Shown one piece after another: positions 52,245 to 61,716 of a stretch of DNA of 64,000 bases; the stretch's first letter is position 1, and each line of letters starts with the position of its first letter. The translations under genes were made by a program, and so were the position numbers. The notes under the pieces were generated by a model. That model had not been told where the DNA came from. It ran no database searches and worked only from the letters and a program-made list of their open reading frames with translations. Where the stretch lies: the NCBI RefSeq assembly GCF_014198605.1, contig NZ_JACIHU010000007.1. One strand, written 5' to 3'. The DNA is from Rhizobium etli_C (lineage in GTDB: Bacteria > Pseudomonadota > Alphaproteobacteria > Rhizobiales > Rhizobiaceae).

Positions 52245-53306
52245 TCAGCTCTCCAGCGTGCCGGCCTCGCGCGACGTCTTGCTGGGCCCGGCGCAGACGA
52301 TCTTCATCAGGTCGCCGCGCCGCCGCACCAGCCGGTCCGAGGTCCGGGTCAGAATCAGCCCGTCCTGCGGTGCCTGCAAATCGATGCTGCCATCAACCTG
52401 CCCCGGACGGGTGATGATCGTCGCCAGACGCTCGCCCTCCACAACCCTGTCGCCGATCGCGCGATGGAATAGCACGGCGCCGCCTTCGGGAGCCCGGATG
52501 ATCTCGACATTGTCGAGCGGCACGGCGGGGCCGGCAAACGCGGCCGGCGCCACCGGTTGGTCGCTGACGATCCCGCGTGCCGTGAGGAAACGCCAGAGCC
52601 CGTCCGCATCCCGCTTCGCCAGCGCCGGATCGACGTCGCGCTTGCCGCGCAGCTCGACCGTGACCGAAAGCTTGCCCGGCAGCATGGAACGTCGTTCGCC
52701 GGGGATTTCATATTTCCATGCAAAGCCGACGGCCTCCTCGAAGGCGGAGCTTTCGCCATCCGAAAGCAGCACGGCCTCCATGTCGAGCGCGGCGGCGAGA
52801 TCGGCCGCCTCCGGCCAGAAGGCCTCGTCGATATAGGCATATTGCAGCGATTCGTCGTCGCAATGCAGGTCGAGGACAAGATCGGCGCCGAGCGCCATAT
52901 GCAGAAGCTGCCGCTTCAACCTGTCGGTAGCCGGGTAATCGTCCAACTCTTCGATTAGCGTCGCCCGATCGGCAATGGAGATCAGCGGGAAATCCCGGTT
53001 GAAATTGGTGCGCGAGCCAAGGTCGAAACGGCCCTGCAAATCACCGAAATGCGACTGCGCCGCACCGATCGGATTGGCCTGCGGCACGATGGTGATGCCG
53101 CCCAGGATTCCATCCTGGTCTTCCGCCCGCCGCAGCTGCTCGCAGAGGAAATGCAGGAGCGCCGTTCCCGGCAGTTCGCCGGCATGCAGTGCCGCCTGGA
53201 TATAGATCTTCGGCGCCCTCGGATCGCGACCCTTGAAGCGCAGCACTGGCAGCCGCCATTCCGTTCCCGGGGTATCGCCCGGGATGATGATCTCTGAAAC
53301 GTCCAT
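52245..53306 (-). CDS. Succinylglutamate desuccinylase/aspartoacylase-family zinc enzyme
   Basis: The start at 53306 (DVSEIIIPGDTPG) is chosen because the long upstream frame to 53639 has no family similarity. The 353-residue protein has zinc ligands in QAALHAGELPGTAL (H and E) and LVLDLHCDDESLQY (H), the arginine of GSRTNFNRDFP, and a catalytic glutamate near TVELRGKRDVDP. Family members hydrolyse N-acyl amino acids or related amides. The C-terminal 90 residues look like a lipoyl/biotin-type beta barrel (GAVLFHRAIGDRVVEGERLA). Confidence 0.88.
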   Translation of the reverse strand: MDVSEIIIPGDTPGTEWRLPVLRFKGRDPRAPKIYIQAALHAGELPGTALLHFLCEQLRRAEDQDGILGGITIVPQANPIGAAQSHFGDLQGRFDLGSRTNFNRDFPLISIADRATLIEELDDYPATDRLKRQLLHMALGADLVLDLHCDDESLQYAYIDEAFWPEAADLAAALDMEAVLLSDGESSAFEEAVGFAWKYEIPGERRSMLPGKLSVTVELRGKRDVDPALAKRDADGLWRFLTARGIVSDQPVAPAAFAGPAVPLDNVEIIRAPEGGAVLFHRAIGDRVVEGERLATIITRPGQVDGSIDLQAPQDGLILTRTSDRLVRRRGDLMKIVCAGPSKTSREAGTLES

Positions 53307-53637
53307 CCTGTCGTGCTCCGCGTTTGCCGACCCAACGGTTCGTCCAGCTTTATGCGCGGATATCCGGCAAGTGCAAGCCTCACCGGCCACGGTACCCTCA
53401 GCCGAGAAGCGGCCAGGATCGATGATGTGGTATCGGTTTTTCCGAGAACGCTGTGGATCAGTAGCAATTGGCCTGTCAGGTCGTGATGACCGCCTCGCGC
53501 TCCAAAACGGGGCGAAAGATACGCCGGCAAGGTAGGGCATCAAGAACAAAAAAAGAACGAAATGCGCAAGAATCGGGTTGAAAACAGCGGCCGTCCCGTA
53601 CGATTTTGCTGGTGATCGAAAACGCGGAGGCTGTGTC

Positions 53638-54201
53638 ATGGCCCAGACGATACCTCACTATCTCATCTTCGAAACCGCGGGTGGTTTCTGCGGCATTGCC
53701 TGGAGTGACGCCGGCATCGTCCGTTTCCAGCTGCCGACGAAAGCCGCGGAGTCGACCGAGCGGCTCATGCTGCGCCGGCTGCCCGATGGCTTGCCCGGTG
53801 CGCCGACGCCTGAAGTGCTCGAGACCGTGGCGGCGGTGAAGCGCTACTTCCAGGGTGAGGAGACGGATTTTTCTGGCGTCGAACTCGATCTTGCCGACCA
53901 GGATGCTTTTTTCAGGGAGATTTATGCGGCGGCAAGGCGCATCGGCTGGGGCCGCACGACCACCTACGGCGCGTTGGCGAAAGAGCTCGGCGCCGGACCG
54001 GAAGCTGCCCGCGACGTCGGCCAGGCGATGGCGAAGAACCCCGTCGCGCTGATCATTCCCTGCCACCGGGTGCTGGCGGCCGGCGGCAAGATCGGCGGCT
54101 TCTCCGCTCCCGGCGGTTCGACCTCGAAGACCCGCATGCTGGAGCTCGAAGGCGTCAACCTCGCCCCGCCGCCGCCCGCCCAGCAGTCGCTGGGGTTTTA
54201 G
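53638..54201 (+). CDS. ogt: Methylated-DNA--protein-cysteine methyltransferase
   Basis: The 187-residue protein has the C-terminal alkyltransferase domain with VGQAMAKNPVALIIPCHRVL; C142 in PCHR accepts the alkyl group. The helix-turn-helix contact region TTTYGALAKELGAGPEAARD comes before it. The N-terminal domain (about 1-85) is of the Ogt and not the Ada type. It repairs O6-alkylguanine. It is the only DNA-repair gene in this part of the window. ogt versus ada2/MGMT naming is uncertain. Confidence 0.92.
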   Translation: MAQTIPHYLIFETAGGFCGIAWSDAGIVRFQLPTKAAESTERLMLRRLPDGLPGAPTPEVLETVAAVKRYFQGEETDFSGVELDLADQDAFFREIYAAARRIGWGRTTTYGALAKELGAGPEAARDVGQAMAKNPVALIIPCHRVLAAGGKIGGFSAPGGSTSKTRMLELEGVNLAPPPPAQQSLGF

Positions 54202-54232
54202 GCGGCTGCCTTCTAGTCGCAAGATCGACTGT

Positions 54233-54967
54233 TCAATGCGGGCTGGCCGTTGGCCGGATGATGATCTCGCTGACATCGACATCGTCGGGCTGGCTGACGG
54301 CATAGAGGATCGAATTGGCGATAGAATCGGGGCTGATCGTGATCGCCCTGAAGGCTTTCATGGCGTCGCGCGCGGTCGGGTCGGTGATCGTGTCGGCCAG
54401 TTCCGATGTCGTCGTGCCGGGAGAGATGACGGTCACGCGGATGCGATCGGTCTCCTGCCGCAGCCCGTCCGAGATTGCACGGACTGCGAATTTCGTCGCG
54501 CAATAGACGGCGGCCGTTGGCGAGACGCTGTGGCCGCCGATTGAAGACAGGTTGATGATCTGCCCGGATCCCTGCGCCTTCATGATCGGCAGGGCTGCGG
54601 CGATGCCGTAGAGCACGCCCTTGATATTGACGTCGACCATCCGGTCCCATTCATCGACCTTCAGGGCCTCGAGCGGCGAGAGCGGCATGACGCCGGCATT
54701 GTTGACGATGACATCAAGCCGGCCGAACTCGGATCTGGCAAAGCCTGCGAAGGCCTCGACCTCGAAGCGGTCGGTGACGTCAAGCTTTCGCAGCCGTACC
54801 GTTCCGCCCCTGGCTTCGATGTCGCCGGCGAGCCTCTCCAGGCGCTCAATGCGGCGGGCGCCGATCACGATCTGGGCGCCGGCCGCAGCCAGCACCTTTG
54901 CAACAGCCTCGCCGATGCCGCTGCTGGCGCCGGTGATGGCAATGACCTTTCCTTCGATGTTCGACAT
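54233..54967 (-). CDS. Short-chain dehydrogenase/reductase
   Basis: The start at 54967 follows GGAGCTTGAA. The 244-residue protein has the NAD(P) loop AITGASSGIGEAVAKVLAAA, the basic residues GARRIERL that suggest NADPH, NNAGVMPLSP, the serine in INLSSIGG, and the catalytic YCATKFAVRAI (Y-x-x-x-K). It is 42 bases downstream of a second SDR gene on the same strand, so both may be cotranscribed. Confidence 0.93.
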   Translation of the reverse strand: MSNIEGKVIAITGASSGIGEAVAKVLAAAGAQIVIGARRIERLERLAGDIEARGGTVRLRKLDVTDRFEVEAFAGFARSEFGRLDVIVNNAGVMPLSPLEALKVDEWDRMVDVNIKGVLYGIAAALPIMKAQGSGQIINLSSIGGHSVSPTAAVYCATKFAVRAISDGLRQETDRIRVTVISPGTTTSELADTITDPTARDAMKAFRAITISPDSIANSILYAVSQPDDVDVSEIIIRPTASPH

Positions 54968-55009
54968 TTCAAGCTCCATTTGTCTGTTGATTATTTTCTC
55001 GGGCGCGGC

Positions 55010-55852
55010 TCAGTCGGGGAAATCGGCGCTGAGCGTTGTCTGCGCCCAGGCGTCGAAATTTGCTCGCAGCGCATCGAGCCGTTCGCGGGCGATCTTCAGG
55101 GCGGGCGCGCCGAGCAGCAGGCGCAATGGCGGCTCCTCCGCCTCGAACGCCGATATGATGGCAGCGGCGGCACGCGCCGGATCGCCCGGCTGTTTGCCGG
55201 AGACCGAACGGGTGGCCTGGCGCCGCTTGCCTGAGGTTTCGGTATAATCGTCGATAACAGTCCTGGATTCGATCATCGACCGGCCGGCCCAGTCAGTGCG
55301 GAAGGCGCCGGGTTCGAGGATCGTCACCCTGATGCCGAGCGGATTGACCTCATGGAACAGCGATTCCGACAGGGCTTCGACGGCGAATTTGCTGGCGTGG
55401 TAGTAGCCGGTCGCGGCGAAGGCGACGAGCCCGCCGAGCGACGAGACGTTGAAGATATGCCCGCGCCGGCGTGAGCGCATGCCCGGCAGGACATGCTTGG
55501 TGACGGCGACCAGGCCGAAGACATTGGTCTCGAACTGGGCGCGTATCTCTGCGTCCTCGCCCTCTTCGATCGCCGAGAGATAACCGTAGCCGGCATTGTT
55601 GACGGCGACGTCGATCGCGCCGAAATGCGCCTCGGCGTCGTGAACGGCGCGGATGACGGAGCGGATATCCGTGACATCGAGAGCGAGAGCAAGGGCGCGG
55701 TCGCCGTGTTCCGTTGCGAGATCCCGGAGGGTCTCGGGTCTGCGCGCCGTTATCGCGGCGCGCCAGCCACGGGCGAGAACCGCCTCGGCGAGCGCCCGGC
55801 CGAGACCAGACGATGCGCCAGTTATGAACCAGATGGGTGTGGTGGAAGACAT
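55010..55852 (-). CDS. Short-chain dehydrogenase/reductase
   Basis: The start at 55852 follows GAGGATC. The 280-residue protein has the loop FITGASSGLGRALAEAVLA, NNAGYGYLSA, FNVSSLGGLVAF and the catalytic YYHASKFAVEALSESL. The C-terminal tail after about residue 240 (ALRANFDAWAQTTLSADFPD) is of the kind found in SDRs close to retinol-type dehydrogenases. It probably reduces small carbonyl compounds. It is convergent with nothing; the Atu4866-type gene upstream is on the same strand. Confidence 0.92.
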   Translation of the reverse strand: MSSTTPIWFITGASSGLGRALAEAVLARGWRAAITARRPETLRDLATEHGDRALALALDVTDIRSVIRAVHDAEAHFGAIDVAVNNAGYGYLSAIEEGEDAEIRAQFETNVFGLVAVTKHVLPGMRSRRRGHIFNVSSLGGLVAFAATGYYHASKFAVEALSESLFHEVNPLGIRVTILEPGAFRTDWAGRSMIESRTVIDDYTETSGKRRQATRSVSGKQPGDPARAAAAIISAFEAEEPPLRLLLGAPALKIARERLDALRANFDAWAQTTLSADFPD

Positions 55853-55898
55853 GATCCTCATCCTTTCCGGCCGGATAGGGCCTTATTGAGCGAGCTTG

Positions 55899-56273
55899 TC
55901 ATTTGCGGCGAAGCACCATGCCGCCGTGATGGAGGGTATTGTCGTCAACGAAATCACCATCGGCCGTGAAGCCGGTATCGTCCCAGTATTCGATGTGGCT
56001 TCCGGTGACTTCGTAACGGCCCCGATAGGCGCTCTCCCGCTTTCCTCGGGCCTCGTCGTAGCGACCGTTAGGCAGAAGCTGGTGGCGGACCCGGCCGTCG
56101 TCGGTGACCCACATGCCGACATAGGGATGTTGCTGCATTGTGTTCTCGCTTGCTTGTTGACGCGTGGATTGGCGGCCGCCGACACTGTCTGCGGCCGCCG
56201 GGCTGATCGCCGTGCCGGCCAAGGCGGCGGCGGCGCAGAAATGCAGAACGGATCTCAGGGCAATGTTTTGCAT
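55899..56273 (-). CDS. Atu4866-family exported protein
   Basis: The 124-residue protein has a signal peptide (1-28, ending PAAA) and a C-terminal domain with HPYVGMWVTDDGRVRHQLLP, then NGRYDEARGKRESAYRGRY and IEYWDDTGFTADGDF. That pattern matches the small domain named after Agrobacterium Atu4866, a beta barrel of unknown role. Its promoter region is shared with the divergent LysR regulator, which could control it together with the SDR genes behind it. Confidence 0.82.
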   Translation of the reverse strand: MQNIALRSVLHFCAAAALAGTAISPAAADSVGGRQSTRQQASENTMQQHPYVGMWVTDDGRVRHQLLPNGRYDEARGKRESAYRGRYEVTGSHIEYWDDTGFTADGDFVDDNTLHHGGMVLRRK

Positions 56274-56390
56274 CCTTCTTCCTTTCGAGGTCAGGACCGC
56301 TGTTTCGGCGGGCTCGACAGAAAAGATAGGCGCACGAACTGAAGTGATTAAGTTGCCAATCCGCGATGGCTTGGTTAGATTTCTTAACCA

Positions 56391-57287
56391 ATGGTCGACG
56401 ATCTCGAAGGCATCTCAGTCTTTCTCGCCGTGGCGGAGGCGCGGAGCTTTCGCCTTGCGGGCGAGCGTCTCGGCGTCACCCGCTCCGCCGTCAGTCAGTC
56501 CCTGCAGCGTCTGGAGGATCGTCTTGGCGTCGCGCTCGTCCAGCGCACGACGCGCAGCGTCAGCCTGACTGAAGCCGGTGAGGTGTTCTTCGACGCGGTT
56601 CGCCCGTCGGTGCGGCAAGTCAGGGATGCGATGCAGACGGTGCGGGACATGCAGGCGCGTCCGAGCGGTCTGCTGAGGATCACGGTGTCCTCGATCGCCG
56701 AAAGCTTCCTGTCCGGCACGTTGCTCGCCGGTTTCATCGAAGCTTGTCCCGATGTTAAGCTCGATATCACCATCACCGACGAAGAATTCGATATCGTCGA
56801 GGCTGGTTTTGACGCCGGTGTCCGGCTCGGCGAGGTGATCGAACAGGACATGATCGCGATACCCGTCTCCCAAGAGCAGCGCCAATGCCCGGCGGCTTCT
56901 CCTGCCTACATCAAGCGGCACAGCCGTCCGCGCCATCCCCGTGACTTGCAAAGCCATGCCTGCATCGGCTGGCGGCCTAGACCCGATACGGCGCCCTACC
57001 GCTGGGAGTTCACCGAAAACAATCGCGATTTCGACGTCGCCGTCGACCCTGCCGTCACAACGAACGATATGAGCATGATGATCCGCCTGGCCTGTGCCGG
57101 AGCCGGGATCACTTTCGGCATGGTCGAAACCTTCCAGCCCTATTTCGATCGCGGTGAGCTCGTGCCGCTGCTGGAAGATTTCTGCCCGCCCTTCCCCGGC
57201 TTTTATCTCTATTATCCCAGGCGCGAGCGGCAACCGCTGAAGCTGCGGGCGCTGGTTGCGCATATCAGGAAGTCCGCCAGGGGTTAG
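56391..57287 (+). CDS. LysR-family transcriptional regulator
   Basis: The 298-residue protein has the HTH VFLAVAEARSFRLAGERLGV plus SAVSQSLQRLEDRLGVALVQ and a LysR effector domain (LLRITVSSIAESFLSGTLLA). It is divergent from the Atu4866-type gene with a 117-base intergenic region containing AT-rich GGTTAGATTTCTTAACCA just before the ATG. The likely regulon is that gene and the two SDR genes behind it. Confidence 0.92.
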   Translation: MVDDLEGISVFLAVAEARSFRLAGERLGVTRSAVSQSLQRLEDRLGVALVQRTTRSVSLTEAGEVFFDAVRPSVRQVRDAMQTVRDMQARPSGLLRITVSSIAESFLSGTLLAGFIEACPDVKLDITITDEEFDIVEAGFDAGVRLGEVIEQDMIAIPVSQEQRQCPAASPAYIKRHSRPRHPRDLQSHACIGWRPRPDTAPYRWEFTENNRDFDVAVDPAVTTNDMSMMIRLACAGAGITFGMVETFQPYFDRGELVPLLEDFCPPFPGFYLYYPRRERQPLKLRALVAHIRKSARG

Positions 57288-57471
57288 ATACGGTCGAGCC
57301 CTGCCGAACTTGCGGTCGATCCAAGCGAACTGAAGTCAGTTTTTCCCGGCGAGGGATGCGACGGCTCGTGCCGGGCATACGCCCCGGCTCAAGGTTGCTC
57401 CTGGCACGCGGTTTTGCTATTTCCCATCGCCAAGGATCAGGGGCGAGGGGCGTCCTGTTGCCGGAGAAGCC

Positions 57472-58323
57472 ATGCTGGACGACGTCTTTCGCATTCCAAC
57501 CAGGGCCCTGATCCGCCAGGGTGGGCGGGCCTGCTTTTTTCGTCTCGTCAATACGAGCCCCCTGTTGATCCAGGTGCAGTCGGGAACCAAAATCGTCATG
57601 GCGGATGACAAGGTCTTGCGCCTTGAGGCGGGCGATTATGCGCTGCTGCCCGACTATCGACCGTTGACGATGGAGAACATTCCGAGGGCGCCGCGGAAGT
57701 ATCAGACCCTGGCGCTTCCTGTTCCAAGACAGCTCTTCGAGGATGCCTATATCGCCATGGGTTCGATCACCGTTCCCTCGCGGCCGCTCCCGGCAAGCGC
57801 CTCGAACCTGCCGGAGGAAGCGGCGGCATTGTTTGCCTATTGCTGTCAGCCCGGCAATCTGACGAGGCTTCCCGGCGCCATTGCCAAGGCGCGTTTGATG
57901 GAGCTGGTCACCTGGTTTGCGCTCTGCGGCGCGGTGCTCGGCCGATGCGAAAGTCCTCGGCTCGAGGACCGGCTGAGGCAGATGATTGAAAGTGATACGG
58001 CCCTTGATTGGACGCTGGGGCACGCGGCGGGCGCCTTCAACATGAGCGAAGCGACGCTCCGGCGTAAGCTCGCCGCCGAAAAGACAAGTTTCAGCGAGAT
58101 ATTGAGCGATACAAGGATGAATCGCGCCCTCGCGCTCATTCAAACCACAACCCTGCCGATGGCACAGGTGGCGCTCGAAGTCGGTTACGATTCGCCGTCG
58201 CAATTTTCGGCGCGGTTCAAAGAGCGGTTCGGCGTCAATCCGCGCCATGTGCGGGGCGGAGTTGAGCGTTTTGAGCGGATCGGGGCAGAAGTTGAGCATA
58301 GCGGGGCAGATGCGCTGCCGTGA
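57472..58323 (+). CDS. AraC-family transcriptional regulator
   Basis: The 283-residue protein has an N-terminal cupin-like sensing domain (VQSGTKIVMADDKVLRLEAG) and two C-terminal AraC HTHs (HAAGAFNMSEATLRRKLAAE and QVALEVGYDSPSQFSARFKE, ending GVNPRHVRG). It is followed at 41 bases by the YbhB-type gene on the same strand, which may be its target or part of its operon. Effector unknown. Confidence 0.92.
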   Translation: MLDDVFRIPTRALIRQGGRACFFRLVNTSPLLIQVQSGTKIVMADDKVLRLEAGDYALLPDYRPLTMENIPRAPRKYQTLALPVPRQLFEDAYIAMGSITVPSRPLPASASNLPEEAAALFAYCCQPGNLTRLPGAIAKARLMELVTWFALCGAVLGRCESPRLEDRLRQMIESDTALDWTLGHAAGAFNMSEATLRRKLAAEKTSFSEILSDTRMNRALALIQTTTLPMAQVALEVGYDSPSQFSARFKERFGVNPRHVRGGVERFERIGAEVEHSGADALP

Positions 58324-58364
58324 TGACGGTAGTTCTCCCGCATCATCAACCGCAGGAAAACAAC

Positions 58365-58910
58365 ATGCGTCTTATAACAGCATCACTTCTGGCCGCGTCC
58401 GTCTTTGGCGCCACGGCCGCCCAAGCCGAAATGAAGCTCACGTCGAAAGACCTGACATCAGGCCAGACCATGGCCGATGCGCAGGTCTTCAACAGCTTCG
58501 GCTGCACGGGCAAGAACATCTCGCCGGAACTCACCTGGTCGGGTGCTCCAGAGGGAACCAAGAGCTTCGCAGTCATGGTCTACGACCCTGATGCTCCGAC
58601 CGGTTCGGGCTGGTGGCATTGGTCGGTGTTCAACATTCCGGCAGACGCCTCGACGATTGCCACCGGCGCAAGCGGAGATAAGAAGCTTCCTGCGGGCGCC
58701 GTGGAAGGCCGTACGGATTTCGGTACATCAGGCTATGGCGGCGCATGCCCGCCGGTCGGCGATGCGCCGCACCATTACCAGTTCACCGTCTACGCGCTCT
58801 CGGTCGACAAGCTGCCGCTTCCCGATACGGCGCCGGGCGCGATGGTTGGCTACTATGTCAGGGCAAATACGCTCGACAAGGCCTCGATCGAGGTCACTTA
58901 CGGCCGCTGA
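58365..58910 (+). CDS. YbhB/YbcL-family (PEBP/RKIP-like) exported protein
   Basis: The start at 58365 begins a signal peptide (1-21, AQA end), giving 181 residues. The PEBP fold is shown by TGKNISPELTWSGAPEGTKS, MVYDPDAPTGSGWWHWSVFN and PPVGDAPHHYQFTVYAL, the ligand-pocket residues of phosphatidylethanolamine-binding proteins. Bacterial members may bind small ligands or anions in the periplasm. Length is normal. Confidence 0.92.
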   Translation: MRLITASLLAASVFGATAAQAEMKLTSKDLTSGQTMADAQVFNSFGCTGKNISPELTWSGAPEGTKSFAVMVYDPDAPTGSGWWHWSVFNIPADASTIATGASGDKKLPAGAVEGRTDFGTSGYGGACPPVGDAPHHYQFTVYALSVDKLPLPDTAPGAMVGYYVRANTLDKASIEVTYGR

Positions 58911-58986
58911 CCGTCGTCACGGTTATTGTCCCTATCGAACGCCGGCCGGCCAAGGAAACCTTGGCCGACTTCTGAAGTTTGGGAAA

Positions 58987-59517
58987 TCAAGCTGGAACGT
59001 AGACCAGCCGGATCACATTCTCGTCAATCCGGTCATTGGCCACAAGGCGGAGCGGCGGTCGGGGTCCGGCGAAATACGGCTTGCCGTGACCGAGCACCAC
59101 GGGGTGCAGATAGATGACATATTCATCGATGAGGCCAAGTTCGGTGAGGCTTTGCGCCAAGTCCGGGCCGGCGACTTCGATCTCTCCGTCGCGTTCGGCC
59201 TTCAGCTTAAGGATCGCGCCCTCGAGATCGCCGCCAACAAGGCTGGCGTTTGGACCGACCGATTTCAACGAGCGCGAGACGACCCATTTCGGCTGGTTCC
59301 GCCAGGCCGCCGCGAAGGCGCGTCTTTCCGCGTCCCATTCAGGATGGTCGTCATCCCAGTAACGCATGATCTCGTACATCTGCCGACCGTACACACTGCC
59401 CGCCTGCCGCTGCGTCGCTTCAATGAAGTGACGGAAGAGTATGGGCCCTGGCGCAAACGCCGTATGATCGACGTAGCCGTCCAGCGATTGGTTCATTCCG
59501 AACACGAGCTTGGCCAT
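58987..59517 (-). CDS. RibD C-terminal/dihydrofolate reductase-family protein
   Basis: The start at 59517 has AAGGAG upstream (a GTG at 59523 is the alternative). The 176-residue protein has the DHFR-like pattern LVFGMNQSLDGYVDHTAFAP, SVYGRQMYEIMRYWDDDHPE, and the NADPH region GEIEVAGPDLAQSLTELGLI. Many bacterial genomes annotate this group as 'dihydrofolate reductase' though the reaction is unknown. Confidence 0.87.
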   Translation of the reverse strand: MAKLVFGMNQSLDGYVDHTAFAPGPILFRHFIEATQRQAGSVYGRQMYEIMRYWDDDHPEWDAERRAFAAAWRNQPKWVVSRSLKSVGPNASLVGGDLEGAILKLKAERDGEIEVAGPDLAQSLTELGLIDEYVIYLHPVVLGHGKPYFAGPRPPLRLVANDRIDENVIRLVYVPA

Positions 59518-59658
59518 GCTCACTCCTTTCCTTCACGGGTCCATCCGCATGAGGTTGGATTGCGTTCGCGCAATCGATCATAAGTTAGATCGACTGATTG
59601 TGCTTTGCAATTGGTTTTTTCGGAGGCGGACCACCTGTTTGCGCGTTGTGTGACGCGC

Positions 59659-60057
59659 CTATCGTGGTGCAAAGCGCTTCTTTGCCGGATCGGTGAACGG
59701 CGTGAACAGCGCGACAAGCGTGCCTTCCGGATCGCGGAACTGCACCGACCGGTTGCCCCACGGCATCAACTTGGGCTCATGAACAAGATCGACCTCATCC
59801 TTCAGCCGGGCATATGCGGCATCGACGTCGTCCACCATGAACTCGATGATCGCCGTTCGGTTGGCGCCGGCCTCGGCGCTGCCTTCCTTGAAGAGCGAAA
59901 CGGTTTCCAGGCTGCCGATGGCGAGTGTCGCCGAGGGCGTGATGATCTCGGCGAAGACGGGCGCCAACCACTCGGCCGATTGTAGGGTGACCATTTCGTA
60001 GAAGCCGACCATAGCCTTGATATCATCGGCGATCAGCCGGATTGAGGCAAATTTCAT
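59659..60057 (-). CDS. VOC-family (glyoxalase-like) protein
   Basis: The 132-residue protein has the VOC fold of two beta-alpha-beta-beta-beta units: KFASIRLIADDIKAMVGFYE, IIEFMVDDVDAAYARLKDEV and the late RSVQFRDPEGTLVALFTPFT with a metal-type glutamate. It is divergent from a YafY-type regulator with 102 bases between them, the usual position of a regulated detoxification gene. Substrate unknown. Confidence 0.9.
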   Translation of the reverse strand: MKFASIRLIADDIKAMVGFYEMVTLQSAEWLAPVFAEIITPSATLAIGSLETVSLFKEGSAEAGANRTAIIEFMVDDVDAAYARLKDEVDLVHEPKLMPWGNRSVQFRDPEGTLVALFTPFTDPAKKRFAPR

Positions 60058-60159
60058 ACCGTTGTCCTTTCGAGAACGCCGCACGTGCGCGCGGCATCGC
60101 TGCGGGACTTGTCGCACAGGCCTGTTGCCAGCATTATGGCAATAGGAGTCAGCAGCAAA

Positions 60160-60861
60160 ATGCGCAAAGCCGATCGTCTGTTTCAGATCATTCAGATCCT
60201 GCGCCGCACAACCCGGCCGGTGACGGCCGCGGCAATCGCCGAGGAGATCGAAGTGTCCAGGCGCTCGGTGTATCGCGATATCACCGACCTGATCGGCCAA
60301 GGGGTTCCGATCGTCGGGGAGGCCGGCTTCGGCTATGTGCTCGACTCTGCCTATGACATGCCGCCCTTGATGCTGACGCCCGACGAGATCGAGGCGATCG
60401 TGCTTGGTACACAATGGGTCGCAACACGCGGCGACAAGGTGTTATCCGCAGCGGCACAGGACGTGCTGAGCAAGATCGCCGCCGTTATCCCCGAACGGCT
60501 GCGTCCATACATCGCCGAGCCAAGCGTCGGAGCAAAGCCTGGCAGGATCATTCCGACGGACATCGTCGACACGAGCGAACTGCGGCGCGCGATCCGCGAA
60601 AATCGGAAGCTTCGCCTGCTTTATCGATCCGATACCAGGGAGGAGACCGAGCGGGTCGTGTGGCCGGTCATCCTCGGTTACGGTGAAGCAACGCGTTTGA
60701 TTGTTGCCTGGTGCGAATTGAGGCAGGACTTCCGTCATTTCCGAACCGATCGCATGATCGAGATCGAGGTGCTGGAGGCGACCAATGGCTTGCGGAAGGG
60801 CGACCTGCGTCGCCGCTGGGAGCGATGGCGTGGGGAGCAACGCTCCCGGTCCGACCACTGA
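60160..60861 (+). CDS. YafY-type HTH/WYL-domain regulator
   Basis: The start at 60160 (RKADRLFQIIQILRR) matches the usual family start; 60136 and 60085 are longer options. The 233-residue protein has an N-terminal HTH (AAIAEEIEVSRRSVYRDITD) and a WYL-type C-terminal domain (ELRRAIRENRKLRLLYRSDT). WYL domains sense nucleic-acid-derived or other small ligands. It probably controls the divergent VOC gene. Confidence 0.88.
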   Translation: MRKADRLFQIIQILRRTTRPVTAAAIAEEIEVSRRSVYRDITDLIGQGVPIVGEAGFGYVLDSAYDMPPLMLTPDEIEAIVLGTQWVATRGDKVLSAAAQDVLSKIAAVIPERLRPYIAEPSVGAKPGRIIPTDIVDTSELRRAIRENRKLRLLYRSDTREETERVVWPVILGYGEATRLIVAWCELRQDFRHFRTDRMIEIEVLEATNGLRKGDLRRRWERWRGEQRSRSDH

Positions 60862-61214
60862 TCACCGGAAGCCGCCGGGGCCGCGGATGGCAAGGCCGCG
60901 GCCTGCGAAGGGCGCGGCGGATGAGGAGGAAAGCTTGCCGCGACGGATTTTGAGCGCCTCGCGTAGGTCACCAGATAGAAGACGAGGTCTTTTCGCCCTG
61001 GTTGCGTGAACTACGATAGAACCAAAACCCAGTGACCTGCGGTTGATGCCGGACGAAGTTCGCATCAACGTTCTCAGCGGCGACATTGAGATCGAGTCAT
61101 TCTTGCAGTCGGTTTTACTGCACCTTGACACGCTAACAACAGCATGTTGCATTAAGGGTCTTCTACGGATTTCATAATGCATGATCACCAGCGCAAGTAT
61201 TAAGGATAGAATAA
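60862..61214. other. Intergenic region after the YafY-type gene; composition change
   Basis: No supported gene lies here. The first 100 bases are very GC-rich; from about 61060 the sequence becomes more AT-rich and stays so through the next two genes. The last bases, AAGGATAGAATAA, give the ribosome site of the gene at 61215. No attachment-site repeat of the guaA 3' end could be found by eye. Confidence 0.55.
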
Positions 61215-61712
61215 ATGGCGGCAATTGGCATTGGTAAGCCGGTCTTATATTCTACGATGACATTTCTGGCCTACAACGTAAATATACAGTATTATTCCGG
61301 ACTGCATTATACATGGTGCACGCCATACTTTGGGTCGGACTTTAATTCTCCGGTTTTCACCGTTCCTCCGAGCTCTTCTCCTTTGCAAATATACCTTGAT
61401 CTCAAGCGCGAAGTAGAAGGGGGCGACCTGCATGGCACACTGATCAAAGTCAAGCGTCTCGGTATTCGCCATGGCGCCGATGCCATGCTGAAGAGAGGAA
61501 AAATTACCGTAGATGCAAGGGACGAGATCAGAGCGATATGCCAACGTGCAACACCGGAGCACTTCAGGCCAGTCATGTGTGTGCTGCCGAGAGCGGAAGT
61601 TCTATCGTATGTTCAGGCTGTTCCGGTTCGCGCAAGGGCGAACCCGTTGTCGCAAGAGTACATCGTTGCCGACGTTCCAACAGGCGCTTTTGACGTGATT
61701 AAATTTGGGTGA
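61215..61712 (+). CDS. Unrecognised protein, first gene of a two-gene unit
   Basis: The 165-residue protein has an aromatic-rich N-terminal half (NVNIQYYSGLHYTWCTPYFG, DFNSPVFTVPPSSSPLQIYL) and a basic middle with HGTLIKVKRLGIRHGADAML. The C-terminal half has a helix-like stretch (TVDARDEIRAICQRATPEHF) and ends PTGAFDVIKFG. There are no membrane segments. I know no family for it. AGGA is 9 bases before the ATG. Codon use is less GC-rich than in its neighbours, suggesting recent transfer. The following gene starts 4 bases after its stop. Confidence 0.6.
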   Translation: MAAIGIGKPVLYSTMTFLAYNVNIQYYSGLHYTWCTPYFGSDFNSPVFTVPPSSSPLQIYLDLKREVEGGDLHGTLIKVKRLGIRHGADAMLKRGKITVDARDEIRAICQRATPEHFRPVMCVLPRAEVLSYVQAVPVRARANPLSQEYIVADVPTGAFDVIKFG

Positions 61713-61716
61713 CGCT

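Noticed and set aside
57265..58299. 344-codon minus-strand frame across the AraC gene
   Set aside because: The plus strand encodes a full AraC regulator; this is its shadow.
60862..61224. Minus-strand frame of 120 codons whose end (PFAGRGLAIRGPGG) resembles the GuaA PGPGLAIRCPGG stretch
   Set aside because: The resemblance is about 12 residues in GC-rich sequence; no other GuaA similarity is present, so a duplicated guaA fragment is not supported.
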